Source: Lachnospiraceae bacterium (GTDB lineage Bacteria; Bacillota; Clostridia; Lachnospirales; Lachnospiraceae). From it: a stretch of DNA of 9,328 nt. Each line of letters begins with the position of its first letter. The stretch's first letter is position 1. The DNA lies in the NCBI GenBank assembly GCA_021199405.1, contig JAJQID010000106.1:1-9328 (forward strand). Direction: 5' to 3'. A model generated the notes under the pieces. The model was given only the letters and a program-made list of their open reading frames with translations, did not search any database and was not told where the DNA came from. The position numbers and the translations under genes were made by a program. Positions 1 through 6,580 of the stretch are shown one piece after another.

Positions 1-7
1 TAACGCT

Positions 8-36
8 ATTATATTGAATACACGGCATTCTGTCAA
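8..36 (-). promoter_or_regulatory. Exact-consensus sigma-A promoter firing leftward out of the window
   Basis: On the minus strand the -35 box TTGACA (plus positions 31-36) and the -10 box TATAAT (plus positions 8-13) are both perfect matches to the vegetative sigma-A consensus, and the spacer is the ideal 17 bases. Transcription would begin around position 1 or just beyond the window edge, in the same direction as ftsH. Perfect promoters of this kind are rare and in Firmicutes are typical of rRNA, tRNA or other highly expressed RNA operons, so a stable RNA gene or strongly expressed gene may lie just left of the window. That last point is inference, since the transcribed region is not visible. 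Confidence 0.72.
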
Positions 37-62
37 GCGCAAGAATCCATAACATCTTGCGC
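37..62. repeat. Perfect 8-bp inverted repeat abutting the -35 box
   Basis: GCGCAAGA at 37-44 is matched by its exact reverse complement TCTTGCGC at 55-62, leaving a 10-base loop. The left arm ends exactly where the TTGACA box of the leftward promoter starts. There is no T-run on either side, so it is not a typical intrinsic terminator. It could be an operator for the promoter or a poor terminator for ftsH. A second GC-rich inverted repeat (GCGCG at 59-63 with CGCGC at 74-78) overlaps its right arm. Confidence 0.5.
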
Positions 63-91
63 GAAGCGCCCTCCGCGCGTCAGCGCATGAA

Positions 92-108
92 TTCAGGAGA
101 TGCCTGAA
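92..108. repeat. Small inverted repeat downstream of ftsH
   Basis: TTCAGG at 92-97 pairs with CCTGAA at 103-108 around a 5-base loop. It lies about 105 bases past the ftsH stop. A minus-strand transcript would have only two or three U residues after the stem, so at best it is a weak terminator. The rest of positions 63-213 shows no ORF with a ribosome binding site and no recognisable RNA gene. Confidence 0.25.
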
Positions 109-213
109 AGGTATTCCATTTTGCCCGGAAATTCAGCCACAGGGATTTCTCTGTCCATTTATTTTATCAGCTTCGAATGTCAATCTCCAACAGGTGCGGA
201 ATAACTGTGGGGA

Positions 214-2151
214 CTATTTCTCCCTCAACAGTTCCATAAACTCCTCCCCGCTGATATTCTCCTTTTCCAGAAGCCTGGCTGTAATTCTCTCAAAAGCATC
301 ACTGTTTTCCTGCAGCAGGCGAATGGCTTCCTGCTGACAGGAGTCGATGAGCCTGCGAACCTCCTCGTCCGCCTCCGCGCCAGTCTGGGAGGAGCAGGTA
401 GAAACATTTCGTCCGTCCAGGTACTGATCCTGCGTCTTTTCCAGACCCATGGACCCAAAGTGATCACTCATACCGTACTGAGTCACCATTTTCCGAGCCA
501 GATCTGTGGCACGTTCGATATCATTGGACGCCCCTGTAGTAGCCGTTCCGAATTTGACAATCTCAGCGGCGCGGCCGCCCAACAGCATCGTGATCTGAGC
601 CTGAATTTCTTCTTTCGTCAACAGATACCGCTCTTCCTCCGGCACATTCATCGTATAACCAAGGGATCCCATGGTACGGGGAACGATGGTGATCTTCTGC
701 ACCGGCTGGGCGTCCTTTTGCAGCGCCGAAATCAGTGCATGCCCCACCTCATGGTAAGCTACCATCTGCCGTTCCTTCGGATTGAGCACCCGCTCTTTCT
801 TCTCTTTCCCGGCAAAGACCGTCTCCACTGCTTCCATCAGATCTTTCTGCATAACCATATGTCTCCCCAGCTTCACAGCCAGAAGCGCCGCTTCATTGAC
901 AATATTGGCCAGGTCCGCACCGCTGGCTCCGCTTGTGGCAAGAGCGATCGCGTGGAAATCCACATCATCCGACAAAGCAACCTTCCTGCCGTGCACCTTC
1001 AGAATATTTTCCCGTCCTGGCAGATCCGGCTTATCCACTATCACACGCCGGTCAAAACGGCCTGCCCTCAGCAGCGCCTGATCCAACACCTCAGGCCGGT
1101 TGGTAGCCGCCAGCACGATAATGCCGCTGTTGGTCTCAAAGCCATCCATTTCAGCCAGCAGCTGATTCAATGTCTGCTCCCGTTCATCGTTGCTGCCCAG
1201 GCCGGAGTCTCTCTTTTTGCCGATAGCGTCTATCTCATCAATGAAAATAATACAGGGAGTATTTTTCTTGGCGGTCTCAAACAAATCCCGTACACGGCTG
1301 GCTCCAACACCAACGTATAATTCCACAAATTCCGAACCGGTCAGGTGATAGAAGGGCACACCTGCCTCTCCCGCTACAGCTTTTGCCAGCAGTGTTTTAC
1401 CGGTTCCGGGAGAGCCTACCAGCAGAGCACCCTTGGGTTGTTTGGCACCTATTTGCTGGTACTTACCCGGGTTCTTCAGATAATCCACCATCTCTTCCAG
1501 ACTCTCTTTGGCCTCGTCCTGTCCAGCCACATCAGCAAATGTCACTCCGGTTCGCTCCTCTACATTGTAAACCTTCGCTTTGGACTTCCCGATACCGCCG
1601 CCCATCATGCCGCTGAACATACCGTTTCCTTCACCACCGCCCATCCGCTTCATAACCATCCTCATGATCACAAAATAAATCAGATACATGATCACAATAG
1701 GCAGAACCCAGCTGGCAATGGATGTTAATACAGAAGTCTGCTGTGGGATCTCCTGTGAAAAATGAACATCGTACTCTCTCAGCAAAGAGACCAGCTCCGT
1801 ATCATCAATCCTGCCTGTATAAAGAATTAGCGTCTGATACTGAATTGCCTCCTCATTCTCCTCATCCGCAATGCCTTCCGGCAGCTCTTCTCCATTTAAA
1901 GCCTCCACCAGATCACTCGTCGTGATACCTTCCTTTAAAACAATCTGCAGCTGTGTGTCGTCCATATAAACATACTCGACATCCCCCGCTTCCACCAGAT
2001 TTAAGAACTGATCATAGGTGATCTGCAGCGAAGACGTGGACGAATTCAGCGCCGTCACAAAATTCATCACAAAGGTGATCAGGAAAAACACCAGAATTAC
2101 AATCAGCCACGATGGAATTTTCCTTTGTCCGTTATCTCCTTTTTTATTCAT
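214..2151 (-). CDS. ftsH: ATP-dependent membrane zinc metalloprotease FtsH
   Basis: Membrane-anchored AAA+ protease that unfolds and degrades membrane and short-lived cytosolic proteins as a hexamer. The 645-residue product has a membrane segment at about 12-36, an extracytoplasmic domain to about 140, a second membrane segment at about 141-166 and a Gly/Met-rich linker. The AAA+ domain follows: Walker A GSPGTGKT at 246-253, pore loop around Tyr279, Walker B IIFIDEID at 301-308 and second region of homology with Arg365 and Arg368. The peptidase has HEVGH at 467-471 (Glu468 catalytic) and the third zinc ligand Asp544 in GASNDI. I chose the ATG at 2151 because GGAGG lies six bases upstream; an earlier in-frame ATG at 2244 would add 31 residues ahead of the membrane anchor. 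Oddities are Ser for Pro in Walker A, Ala for Pro in LRAGRF, and Tyr for Phe in the pore. Clostridia often carry several FtsH paralogs, and this looks like a secondary type. Confidence 0.95.
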   Translation of the reverse strand: MNKKGDNGQRKIPSWLIVILVFFLITFVMNFVTALNSSTSSLQITYDQFLNLVEAGDVEYVYMDDTQLQIVLKEGITTSDLVEALNGEELPEGIADEENEEAIQYQTLILYTGRIDDTELVSLLREYDVHFSQEIPQQTSVLTSIASWVLPIVIMYLIYFVIMRMVMKRMGGGEGNGMFSGMMGGGIGKSKAKVYNVEERTGVTFADVAGQDEAKESLEEMVDYLKNPGKYQQIGAKQPKGALLVGSPGTGKTLLAKAVAGEAGVPFYHLTGSEFVELYVGVGASRVRDLFETAKKNTPCIIFIDEIDAIGKKRDSGLGSNDEREQTLNQLLAEMDGFETNSGIIVLAATNRPEVLDQALLRAGRFDRRVIVDKPDLPGRENILKVHGRKVALSDDVDFHAIALATSGASGADLANIVNEAALLAVKLGRHMVMQKDLMEAVETVFAGKEKKERVLNPKERQMVAYHEVGHALISALQKDAQPVQKITIVPRTMGSLGYTMNVPEEERYLLTKEEIQAQITMLLGGRAAEIVKFGTATTGASNDIERATDLARKMVTQYGMSDHFGSMGLEKTQDQYLDGRNVSTCSSQTGAEADEEVRRLIDSCQQEAIRLLQENSDAFERITARLLEKENISGEEFMELLREK

Positions 2152-2157
2152 AGCTCT

Positions 2158-2162
2158 CCTCC
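2158..2162 (-). promoter_or_regulatory. Shine-Dalgarno GGAGG that fixes the ftsH start
   Basis: On the minus strand GGAGG sits six bases before the ATG at 2151. No comparable site precedes the upstream in-frame ATG at 2244, so the shorter reading is preferred. Confidence 0.8.
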
Positions 2163-2206
2163 ATAAAATTATTTTGAAGTATTCCATATCTACTACTCGC
2201 ATTTGT

Positions 2207-2224
2207 TCAATTGCTTGCGATTGA
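2207..2224. promoter_or_regulatory. Operator-like 18-bp palindrome between ftsH and araC
   Basis: TCAATTGCTTGCGATTGA is a near-perfect palindrome: the arms TCAATTGC and GCGATTGA differ at one position. It lies in the divergent spacer between the ftsH start (2151) and the araC-family ORF (2295), where a regulator binding site would be expected. On the plus strand it overlaps a weak promoter candidate, TTGTTC at 2203-2208 and TATAGA at 2227-2232 with an 18-base spacer. No binding protein can be named. Confidence 0.35.
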
Positions 2225-2264
2225 TTTATAGAATACTCTAACAACCGTCTGTGTTTTTTTCTTG

Positions 2265-2278
2265 TTTCAAACTTGAAA
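2265..2278. promoter_or_regulatory. Perfect 6-bp palindrome TTTCAA-AC-TTGAAA before araC
   Basis: The arms TTTCAA and TTGAAA are exact reverse complements separated by two bases. The site ends 16 bases before the ATG at 2295, so it would lie in the leader or over the start region of the regulator gene. It is followed by a partial direct repeat (TTGAAAT, TGAAAT). It is a candidate second operator; an AT-rich chance palindrome cannot be excluded. Confidence 0.3.
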
Positions 2279-2294
2279 TTGAAATAAAAATTCT

Positions 2295-3185
2295 ATGAAG
2301 CATCAGCACCGGCTACTCACTCCGCTTATACTTCCGGTATGCGACTTTTTTACTGTCGCTCATGCCATTTCGTTCCTTTATTACTGCACGACGGGTAAGG
2401 AAGCAGACGGGCAGGCTCTTCTTCATATCAATGTAGCAGAGAAACCCACCATGCCGGAAGCTAATCAGGAATTGCAAAATTACATGCTTGAGGAAGCTGA
2501 AAATGAACAGGTAAGATATGGGTATGATATAGAAAAACAAAAAATGCAGGCAGTAAAAGATGGGGATGTTGAAATGATTCGTCAGGAAATTACGCCCGAT
2601 GTGATCCGTCAAAGTCAGCAAATGCTGAATAAAATGTCAAGAATGCCAAAAAAGCAGTGGGAATATTCAGTCGTATCTTCCATTGTGCTTTCCTGCCGGG
2701 CCGCAATCGCAGGAGGTCTGCCAGTCAAAATATCTTATTCATTATCAGATACGCTTCTCCAACGCCTGACACACTGCAATAGTTTTCAGGACATGCTTCT
2801 GCTGGAATCGGAGGTCCGCATGACTTTTGCAGCTGCTGTGAACGAATATAAAACGAAAAGCACAAATATTTCATGTGTCGAAAAGGCAAAAAATTATATT
2901 CATGATCATCTCAATCGCTCTTTTACACTGGATGAACTTGCAGAGACATGTGAAGTATCAAAATCTCATCTCTGCAGGAAATTCAAGGCAGCCACCAATC
3001 AAACGATCATGGAATATCTCTATGCAAACCGCGTAAAGGTTGCTCAGGATCTGCTGCGCTATTCTAACAAACCAATATCCTATATTGCGGAATACCTGCG
3101 CTTCAGCAGTCAAAGTCACTTTACTGATATTTTCCGCAAATATACCGGGCAGACTCCCTTACAGTACCGCAACAGAACCGAATAA
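2295..3185 (+). CDS. AraC/XylS-family regulator, probably N-terminally truncated
   Basis: DNA-binding transcription regulator. The C-terminal ~100 residues (about 195-293 of 296) form a clear AraC-type double helix-turn-helix: first helix pair around FTLDELAETCEVSKSHLCRKF, second around ISYIAEYLRFSSQSHFTDIF, ending in the family signature RKYTGQTPLQYR. Residues about 55-180 look like the helical middle domain (EKQKMQAVKDGDVEMI) seen in clostridial AraC proteins. The first ~30 residues are hydrophobic and unlike a normal sensor domain. An in-frame TGA sits at 2280-2282, and no Shine-Dalgarno precedes the ATG at 2295 or the next in-frame ATGs (2451, 2484, 2544). The gene is visibly richer in A+T than its neighbours. 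It may be a 5'-truncated remnant, or be translated from a weak start. It faces the end of the minus-strand operon; a role in controlling that operon or ftsH is possible but unproven. Confidence 0.75.
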   Translation: MKHQHRLLTPLILPVCDFFTVAHAISFLYYCTTGKEADGQALLHINVAEKPTMPEANQELQNYMLEEAENEQVRYGYDIEKQKMQAVKDGDVEMIRQEITPDVIRQSQQMLNKMSRMPKKQWEYSVVSSIVLSCRAAIAGGLPVKISYSLSDTLLQRLTHCNSFQDMLLLESEVRMTFAAAVNEYKTKSTNISCVEKAKNYIHDHLNRSFTLDELAETCEVSKSHLCRKFKAATNQTIMEYLYANRVKVAQDLLRYSNKPISYIAEYLRFSSQSHFTDIFRKYTGQTPLQYRNRTE

Positions 3186-3260
3186 ACCTGTTTTATTTGT
3201 TTAACTTTTCAATTGATCTTATCGGTTAAAGGGAAATTCTTCTATACCCCCCTATTCATA

Positions 3261-3300
3261 AAGCGGCAAGGCAATGTCTTTGTGCTACAAAGACCCGCTT
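3261..3300. terminator. Compound hairpin between convergent araC and aminotransferase genes
   Basis: An inner stem of 7 bp (GTCTTTG 3276-3282 with CAAAGAC 3288-3294, loop TGCTA) sits inside an outer 6-bp stem (AAGCGG 3261-3266 with CCGCTT 3295-3300). A 9-base bulge lies on one side only, so on the minus strand the 5' arm is a continuous 13-base helix strand. The position, downstream of two convergent genes, suits a bidirectional transcription end point or mRNA 3' protector. There is no U-run after the stem in either direction, so a classical intrinsic terminator is not supported. The rest of 3186-3343 shows nothing else. Confidence 0.4.
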
Positions 3301-3343
3301 CGCTTGGTATCCACCACCTATACATTTCCAAATGACAGGGTTC

Positions 3344-4513
3344 TCAATGCATCGTTTTCAGCAGGCTGATCTTCTCCAGCCGGTTCAGTGCCTCATACAG
3401 TGTCTCGTCCTGTTTTGCGAAATGAAGACGGATCAGATGGTTCACATCCTCCCGAAAGAAGCTGGAACCCGGTACCGCTCCCACACCCACAATTCTCGCC
3501 AGATCCAGACAAAACTGCTCATCGGATGCATATCCAAACTCGCTGATATCCACCAGCACGTAATATGCTCCCTGCGGCTCAGTAAAATGCAGCCCCATAT
3601 TCTTCAATCCGCCCACAAAGAGTTCCTTCATGTGTGTGTATTTATTCCGCAGCCACTCATAGTATTCGTCCTCAAACCTCAGAGCCGTCACTGCCGCCTC
3701 CATCAGAGGCGCTGCCGCTCCCACAGTCAGAAAGTCATGCACTTTTTTCACTCGATCAGCCACCTCAGGAACGGCGATCACATAGCCCAGCCGCCAACCC
3801 GTAATAGAGTATGTCTTAGACAGGGAACTGCAGATAATGGTGCGCTCCCGCATGCCCGGCAATGTTGCCAGATACGTATGCTCATAAGGCCGATACACGA
3901 TGTGCTCATACACTTCATCTGTGATGACAAAGATGTCATATTTGATTGCCAGCTCCGTAATGATTTTCAGTTCACCCTCCGTGAAAACCTTTCCGCAGGG
4001 ATTGGATGGATTACAGAGAATCAGTGCTTTCACTCCGGGCAACCGGATGGCCGCCTCCAGCTCATCTGCGTCAAAACCGAAGGCCGGCGGCACAAGCGGT
4101 ACATAGACAGGCTCCGCTCCGCTCAAAATGGCGTCCGCTCCGTAATTTTCATAAAACGGAGAAAACACAACCACACGATCACCGGGATTACAGACCGCCA
4201 TCATGGAAGCCATCATGGCCTCCGTACTCCCGCAGGTGACCACAATTTCGGTGTCCGGATTCACCTGCATTCCTGAGAAACGCTCCTGTTTTGCGGCCAG
4301 CGCCTCACGGAAATTCTGCGCACCCCAGGTCAGGGCATACTGATGGGGACCGGCAACAGCCACCTCAGACAATCTCTTCGTCAGCCTCTCGGGAGGCGCA
4401 AAATCAGGGAAACCCTGAGATAAATTGACAGCTCCGTACTGATTGGATACTCTGGTCATCCGGCGGATGACAGAATCCGTGAAAGCCTCCGTCCTTTTTG
4501 ATAACTCTGGCAT
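3344..4513 (-). CDS. PLP-dependent class I aminotransferase (KAT/glutamine transaminase K-like)
   Basis: Cytosolic fold-type I aminotransferase of 389 residues that moves an amino group between an amino acid and a 2-oxo acid. Visible landmarks: substrate loop LSQGFPDFAPP (31-41), Tyr121 in the cofactor-stacking region, NPSNPCG (168-174), ITDEVY with Asp199 contacting the pyridine nitrogen, SLSKTYSITGWRLGY with Lys233 as the Schiff-base lysine, and IRLHFA with Arg362 for the substrate carboxylate. The pattern resembles kynurenine, glutamine-K and methionine (YbdL-like) aminotransferases rather than aspartate aminotransferase. The usual Thr of NPxNPTG is Cys173. The ATG at 4513 is chosen because a GGGAGGGAG run lies about 9-12 bases upstream and the family N-terminus begins there; a start at 4654 would overlap the racemase gene. 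It is the last gene of the minus-strand operon, 88 bases after the racemase. Its substrate cannot be read from sequence, but the context suggests an amino acid or oxo acid from the dehydrogenase. Confidence 0.9.
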   Translation of the reverse strand: MPELSKRTEAFTDSVIRRMTRVSNQYGAVNLSQGFPDFAPPERLTKRLSEVAVAGPHQYALTWGAQNFREALAAKQERFSGMQVNPDTEIVVTCGSTEAMMASMMAVCNPGDRVVVFSPFYENYGADAILSGAEPVYVPLVPPAFGFDADELEAAIRLPGVKALILCNPSNPCGKVFTEGELKIITELAIKYDIFVITDEVYEHIVYRPYEHTYLATLPGMRERTIICSSLSKTYSITGWRLGYVIAVPEVADRVKKVHDFLTVGAAAPLMEAAVTALRFEDEYYEWLRNKYTHMKELFVGGLKNMGLHFTEPQGAYYVLVDISEFGYASDEQFCLDLARIVGVGAVPGSSFFREDVNHLIRLHFAKQDETLYEALNRLEKISLLKTMH

Positions 4514-4558
4514 TTCTTTCTTCTCCCTCCCAATTTCCCGTTTATCTGCGCTCCCACG

Positions 4559-4574
4559 ATGCCCTTGCGGGCAT
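4559..4574 (-). other. GNRA-type hairpin in the racemase-aminotransferase gap
   Basis: On the minus strand ATGCCC-GCAA-GGGCAT forms a perfect 6-bp stem closed by a GCAA tetraloop, a GNRA loop known for high stability. It lies in the 88-base gap upstream of the aminotransferase ribosome binding site. No U-run follows, so it should not terminate. It may stabilise or separate the two messages. Confidence 0.4.
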
Positions 4575-4601
4575 ATCCATAAAACTTCATGGCATATCGC
4601 A

Positions 4602-5363
4602 TCAGAAATATCCGTAATATGTCCTCTGCACCACCGCGTGGTACACAAGATCAATCATGGTGTTGAAGTCAAATACAGGCAGGCCGCTGACCTGCTGAAT
4701 GGCCTTTGCGTATGGCGGCAAATCACTGCATTCCAGCAAAATCGCGCCAATCTGTGGCTCTGCTTTTACCAGTTTCTCCACTCTCAGACACAGGGCATCC
4801 TTCAGCTTTTCGTTGTCGAAGCCTGTCTCTCCGTATCGGATCGCGTGAAATTCCGGCAAATCCCCGATATTTTCCACCACCAGACGATCCATGGTAGTTC
4901 CCACCTTTTGCAGCACTTCCTCACCGATATTATCGCCGCTGGCGGCCAGAATTGCAATCTTTTTCTGATCGGAAACAGCGGTTTTGATCATCGGCAGCTG
5001 ACAGAGGCTGGACAAAAATACCGGCACATTCACTGCTCTGGCCACATCCTGCTGGAAGTGCGCGAAATAACCACAGGCCCCTACAATGGCGCGCACGCCC
5101 TCGCCCTCCAGTTTTCTGGCTGCCGCAATAATTTCATTCCTGATGGAAACATCGCCTTCAAACAGTCTTTCTATCTCAAAAGAAACCTTCTGATACAAAA
5201 CCGGAAAGGGGTAGGTAGTGGCATTGGCCACATTTCCGGGAAGCTTGGGATAAATCAGCTCCACGGCAATGATGCCGACAGCAAACCCCGCCGTATACCT
5301 GGGCAGCGTGGTGTGGTATCGGTACAAATCCTCTTCACTCTCTAATCTTCCCTGCCAGCTCAT
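4602..5363 (-). CDS. Aspartate/glutamate racemase-family protein
   Basis: Cytosolic cofactor-independent racemase or related enzyme of the Asp/Glu/hydantoin racemase superfamily, 253 residues, which fits the family size. The two expected catalytic cysteines are present: Cys97 in AIVGACGYF (first half) and Cys212 in ILLECSDLPPYA (second half), each at the end of a hydrophobic strand. A two-base proton-exchange mechanism is therefore feasible. Its ATG overlaps the TGA of the dehydrogenase in a 4-base ATGA, so the two are probably translated together and act on related compounds. Family members include amino acid racemases, hydantoin racemase and arylmalonate decarboxylase-like or maleate isomerase-like enzymes, so substrate and even reaction class stay open. 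In this setting, interconversion of the D and L forms of an amino acid released from, or destined for, an opine is the simplest idea. The C-terminus is rich in aromatic residues (RTYYGYF). Confidence 0.85.
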   Translation of the reverse strand: MSWQGRLESEEDLYRYHTTLPRYTAGFAVGIIAVELIYPKLPGNVANATTYPFPVLYQKVSFEIERLFEGDVSIRNEIIAAARKLEGEGVRAIVGACGYFAHFQQDVARAVNVPVFLSSLCQLPMIKTAVSDQKKIAILAASGDNIGEEVLQKVGTTMDRLVVENIGDLPEFHAIRYGETGFDNEKLKDALCLRVEKLVKAEPQIGAILLECSDLPPYAKAIQQVSGLPVFDFNTMIDLVYHAVVQRTYYGYF

Positions 5364-6580
5364 GCCAGAATACCTTCATTCAGATAGGTCAGCAGCTGCT
5401 CACCATCCAGCTCTCCAATCCCAAGATCGTCCAGGGTCAGTCCGCTCTTATAATAATCCTGTCCCGTCATAACGGATCCCAGAGTGATCATACTGTCAAT
5501 AACCGGTGTGGGCACACCGTACTTTTTGCCAAGCTCATGATAAATATGACAGCCCACAGGCACATCCTCCGTGATATAACGGTTTTTGATAGTGAAAGGG
5601 CCGGTACCATAGCCGGTTGGCCACTGCTCGTCAAATGGTACAATGCAGTCGTCTCCCATATATTCCGGTCCCAGAATGCTGGTCCGGGAAAGAAAGTTTT
5701 TCTTTGGAAAATACTGTATGCCCACACCCATTTTCTCAGCCAGCGCCACTTCCTCCTGATAAAAGGCATACTGTACCTCAGCGATGGACTCGCAGTACGC
5801 GTGACTGTATATCGAATATGTGTATTTGTCATTACCTCCAAAAATCCTGCCCCAGTTTTCCATAACGCCCACGCCCAGCAGAGTTCCGGGACAGTGCAAT
5901 ACCGGGTTCACATTGCTGAAACCGATATCCATTACAGTATTGCCGGAAGTGTAACCGTCTCCCTGCGTGACAGAATCAAAACAGCCCAGCGCCTTCGAAC
6001 TTTCCAGAAATTCCTGCTGATCCTTTGTGGGCAGCGCCGCGCCCCGCAAAGTAATAGCGCGGTACACCAGCCAGCAGTCGGAGGTCATGACGCCTCCCTC
6101 AGTCTCCACACGGGTACCGTAGGGTGCGCTTGACCACCCGCCAACGATAACCTTCTTTGTGCAGCTCAGCTCCCGCATCCTCTTGCGCAGCTTCAGGGAG
6201 CCATAGTTGTCCGGAATGATATGGATGATCATTCCATCCTCCAGGCAGGGTACCAGTCTGTCAAAAAAAGCCGCGTGGGCAATCGAGGGAACCGCCACAA
6301 TCACAATTTTGCAGTCCTTCACAGCCTCCGCCACATCGTTGGTAACCAGATCAAAATGAGCCTTCCCGAATCTTCGGAATCCATATTTATTTTTCGAATT
6401 GCCCGTCAGCGTAATACCGGTTTTTTCAAGCCCGGCCAGTGATTTTTGCGCAAAGGGCTCGATATCACAGATATGGACCCTGTTTCCTCCAAGGACACAG
6501 TCCGCCGCTACCGTCTTTCCTACGGCGCCGCCGCCCAGGACAGCCACCGGGGATTGTTTCAGTTCTTCCAGGTTGAACAT
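5360..6580 (-). CDS. NAD(P)-dependent octopine/nopaline-type opine dehydrogenase
   Basis: Opine dehydrogenases reversibly join the amino group of an amino acid to a 2-oxo acid by reductive amination; the reverse reaction splits the opine. The 406-residue protein starts with a Rossmann fold: VAVLGGGAVGKT gives GxGxxG at 16-21, followed by an acidic end of the second strand (HICDIEP). A second cofactor-fold strand, IVIVAVPS, lies near residue 100. The C-terminal octopine-dehydrogenase domain contains NPVLHCPGTLL with His229 at the position of the family's conserved catalytic histidine, and the helical segment KYGVPTPVIDSMITLGS. I chose the ATG at 6580 because GGAGG lies eight bases before it; a GTG at 6616 would only add 12 residues containing that site. 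The stop overlaps the racemase start. It lies 130 bases after the metQ-like gene in the same direction. Amino acid and oxo acid partners cannot be told from sequence. Confidence 0.88.
   Translation of the reverse strand: MFNLEELKQSPVAVLGGGAVGKTVAADCVLGGNRVHICDIEPFAQKSLAGLEKTGITLTGNSKNKYGFRRFGKAHFDLVTNDVAEAVKDCKIVIVAVPSIAHAAFFDRLVPCLEDGMIIHIIPDNYGSLKLRKRMRELSCTKKVIVGGWSSAPYGTRVETEGGVMTSDCWLVYRAITLRGAALPTKDQQEFLESSKALGCFDSVTQGDGYTSGNTVMDIGFSNVNPVLHCPGTLLGVGVMENWGRIFGGNDKYTYSIYSHAYCESIAEVQYAFYQEEVALAEKMGVGIQYFPKKNFLSRTSILGPEYMGDDCIVPFDEQWPTGYGTGPFTIKNRYITEDVPVGCHIYHELGKKYGVPTPVIDSMITLGSVMTGQDYYKSGLTLDDLGIGELDGEQLLTYLNEGILA

Noticed and set aside
460..1728. Plus-strand ORFs of up to 286 codons opposite ftsH
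   Set aside because: They lie entirely antisense to a strongly conserved gene, lack family features and ribosome binding sites, and arise from its codon pattern.
2152..2244. 31-residue N-terminal extension of FtsH starting at 2244
   Set aside because: No ribosome binding site, and the extension would put a charged stretch before the first membrane segment; the ATG at 2151 has GGAGG at ideal spacing.
2313..2621. 102-codon minus-strand ORF opposite the 5' end of the AraC gene
   Set aside because: Hydrophobic, Phe/Ile-rich translation in an A+T-rich stretch, with no ribosome binding site; more likely chance than a small membrane protein, although the truncated AraC start leaves slight doubt.
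4514..4654. Longer aminotransferase start at 4654
   Set aside because: It would overlap the end of the racemase gene by about 50 bases and add residues with no family resemblance; the ATG at 4513 has a purine-rich ribosome binding site.
3332..5345. Plus-strand ORFs of about 300 codons opposite the aminotransferase and racemase
   Set aside because: Antisense shadows with His/Gln/Arg-rich, low-plausibility translations and no recognisable domain.
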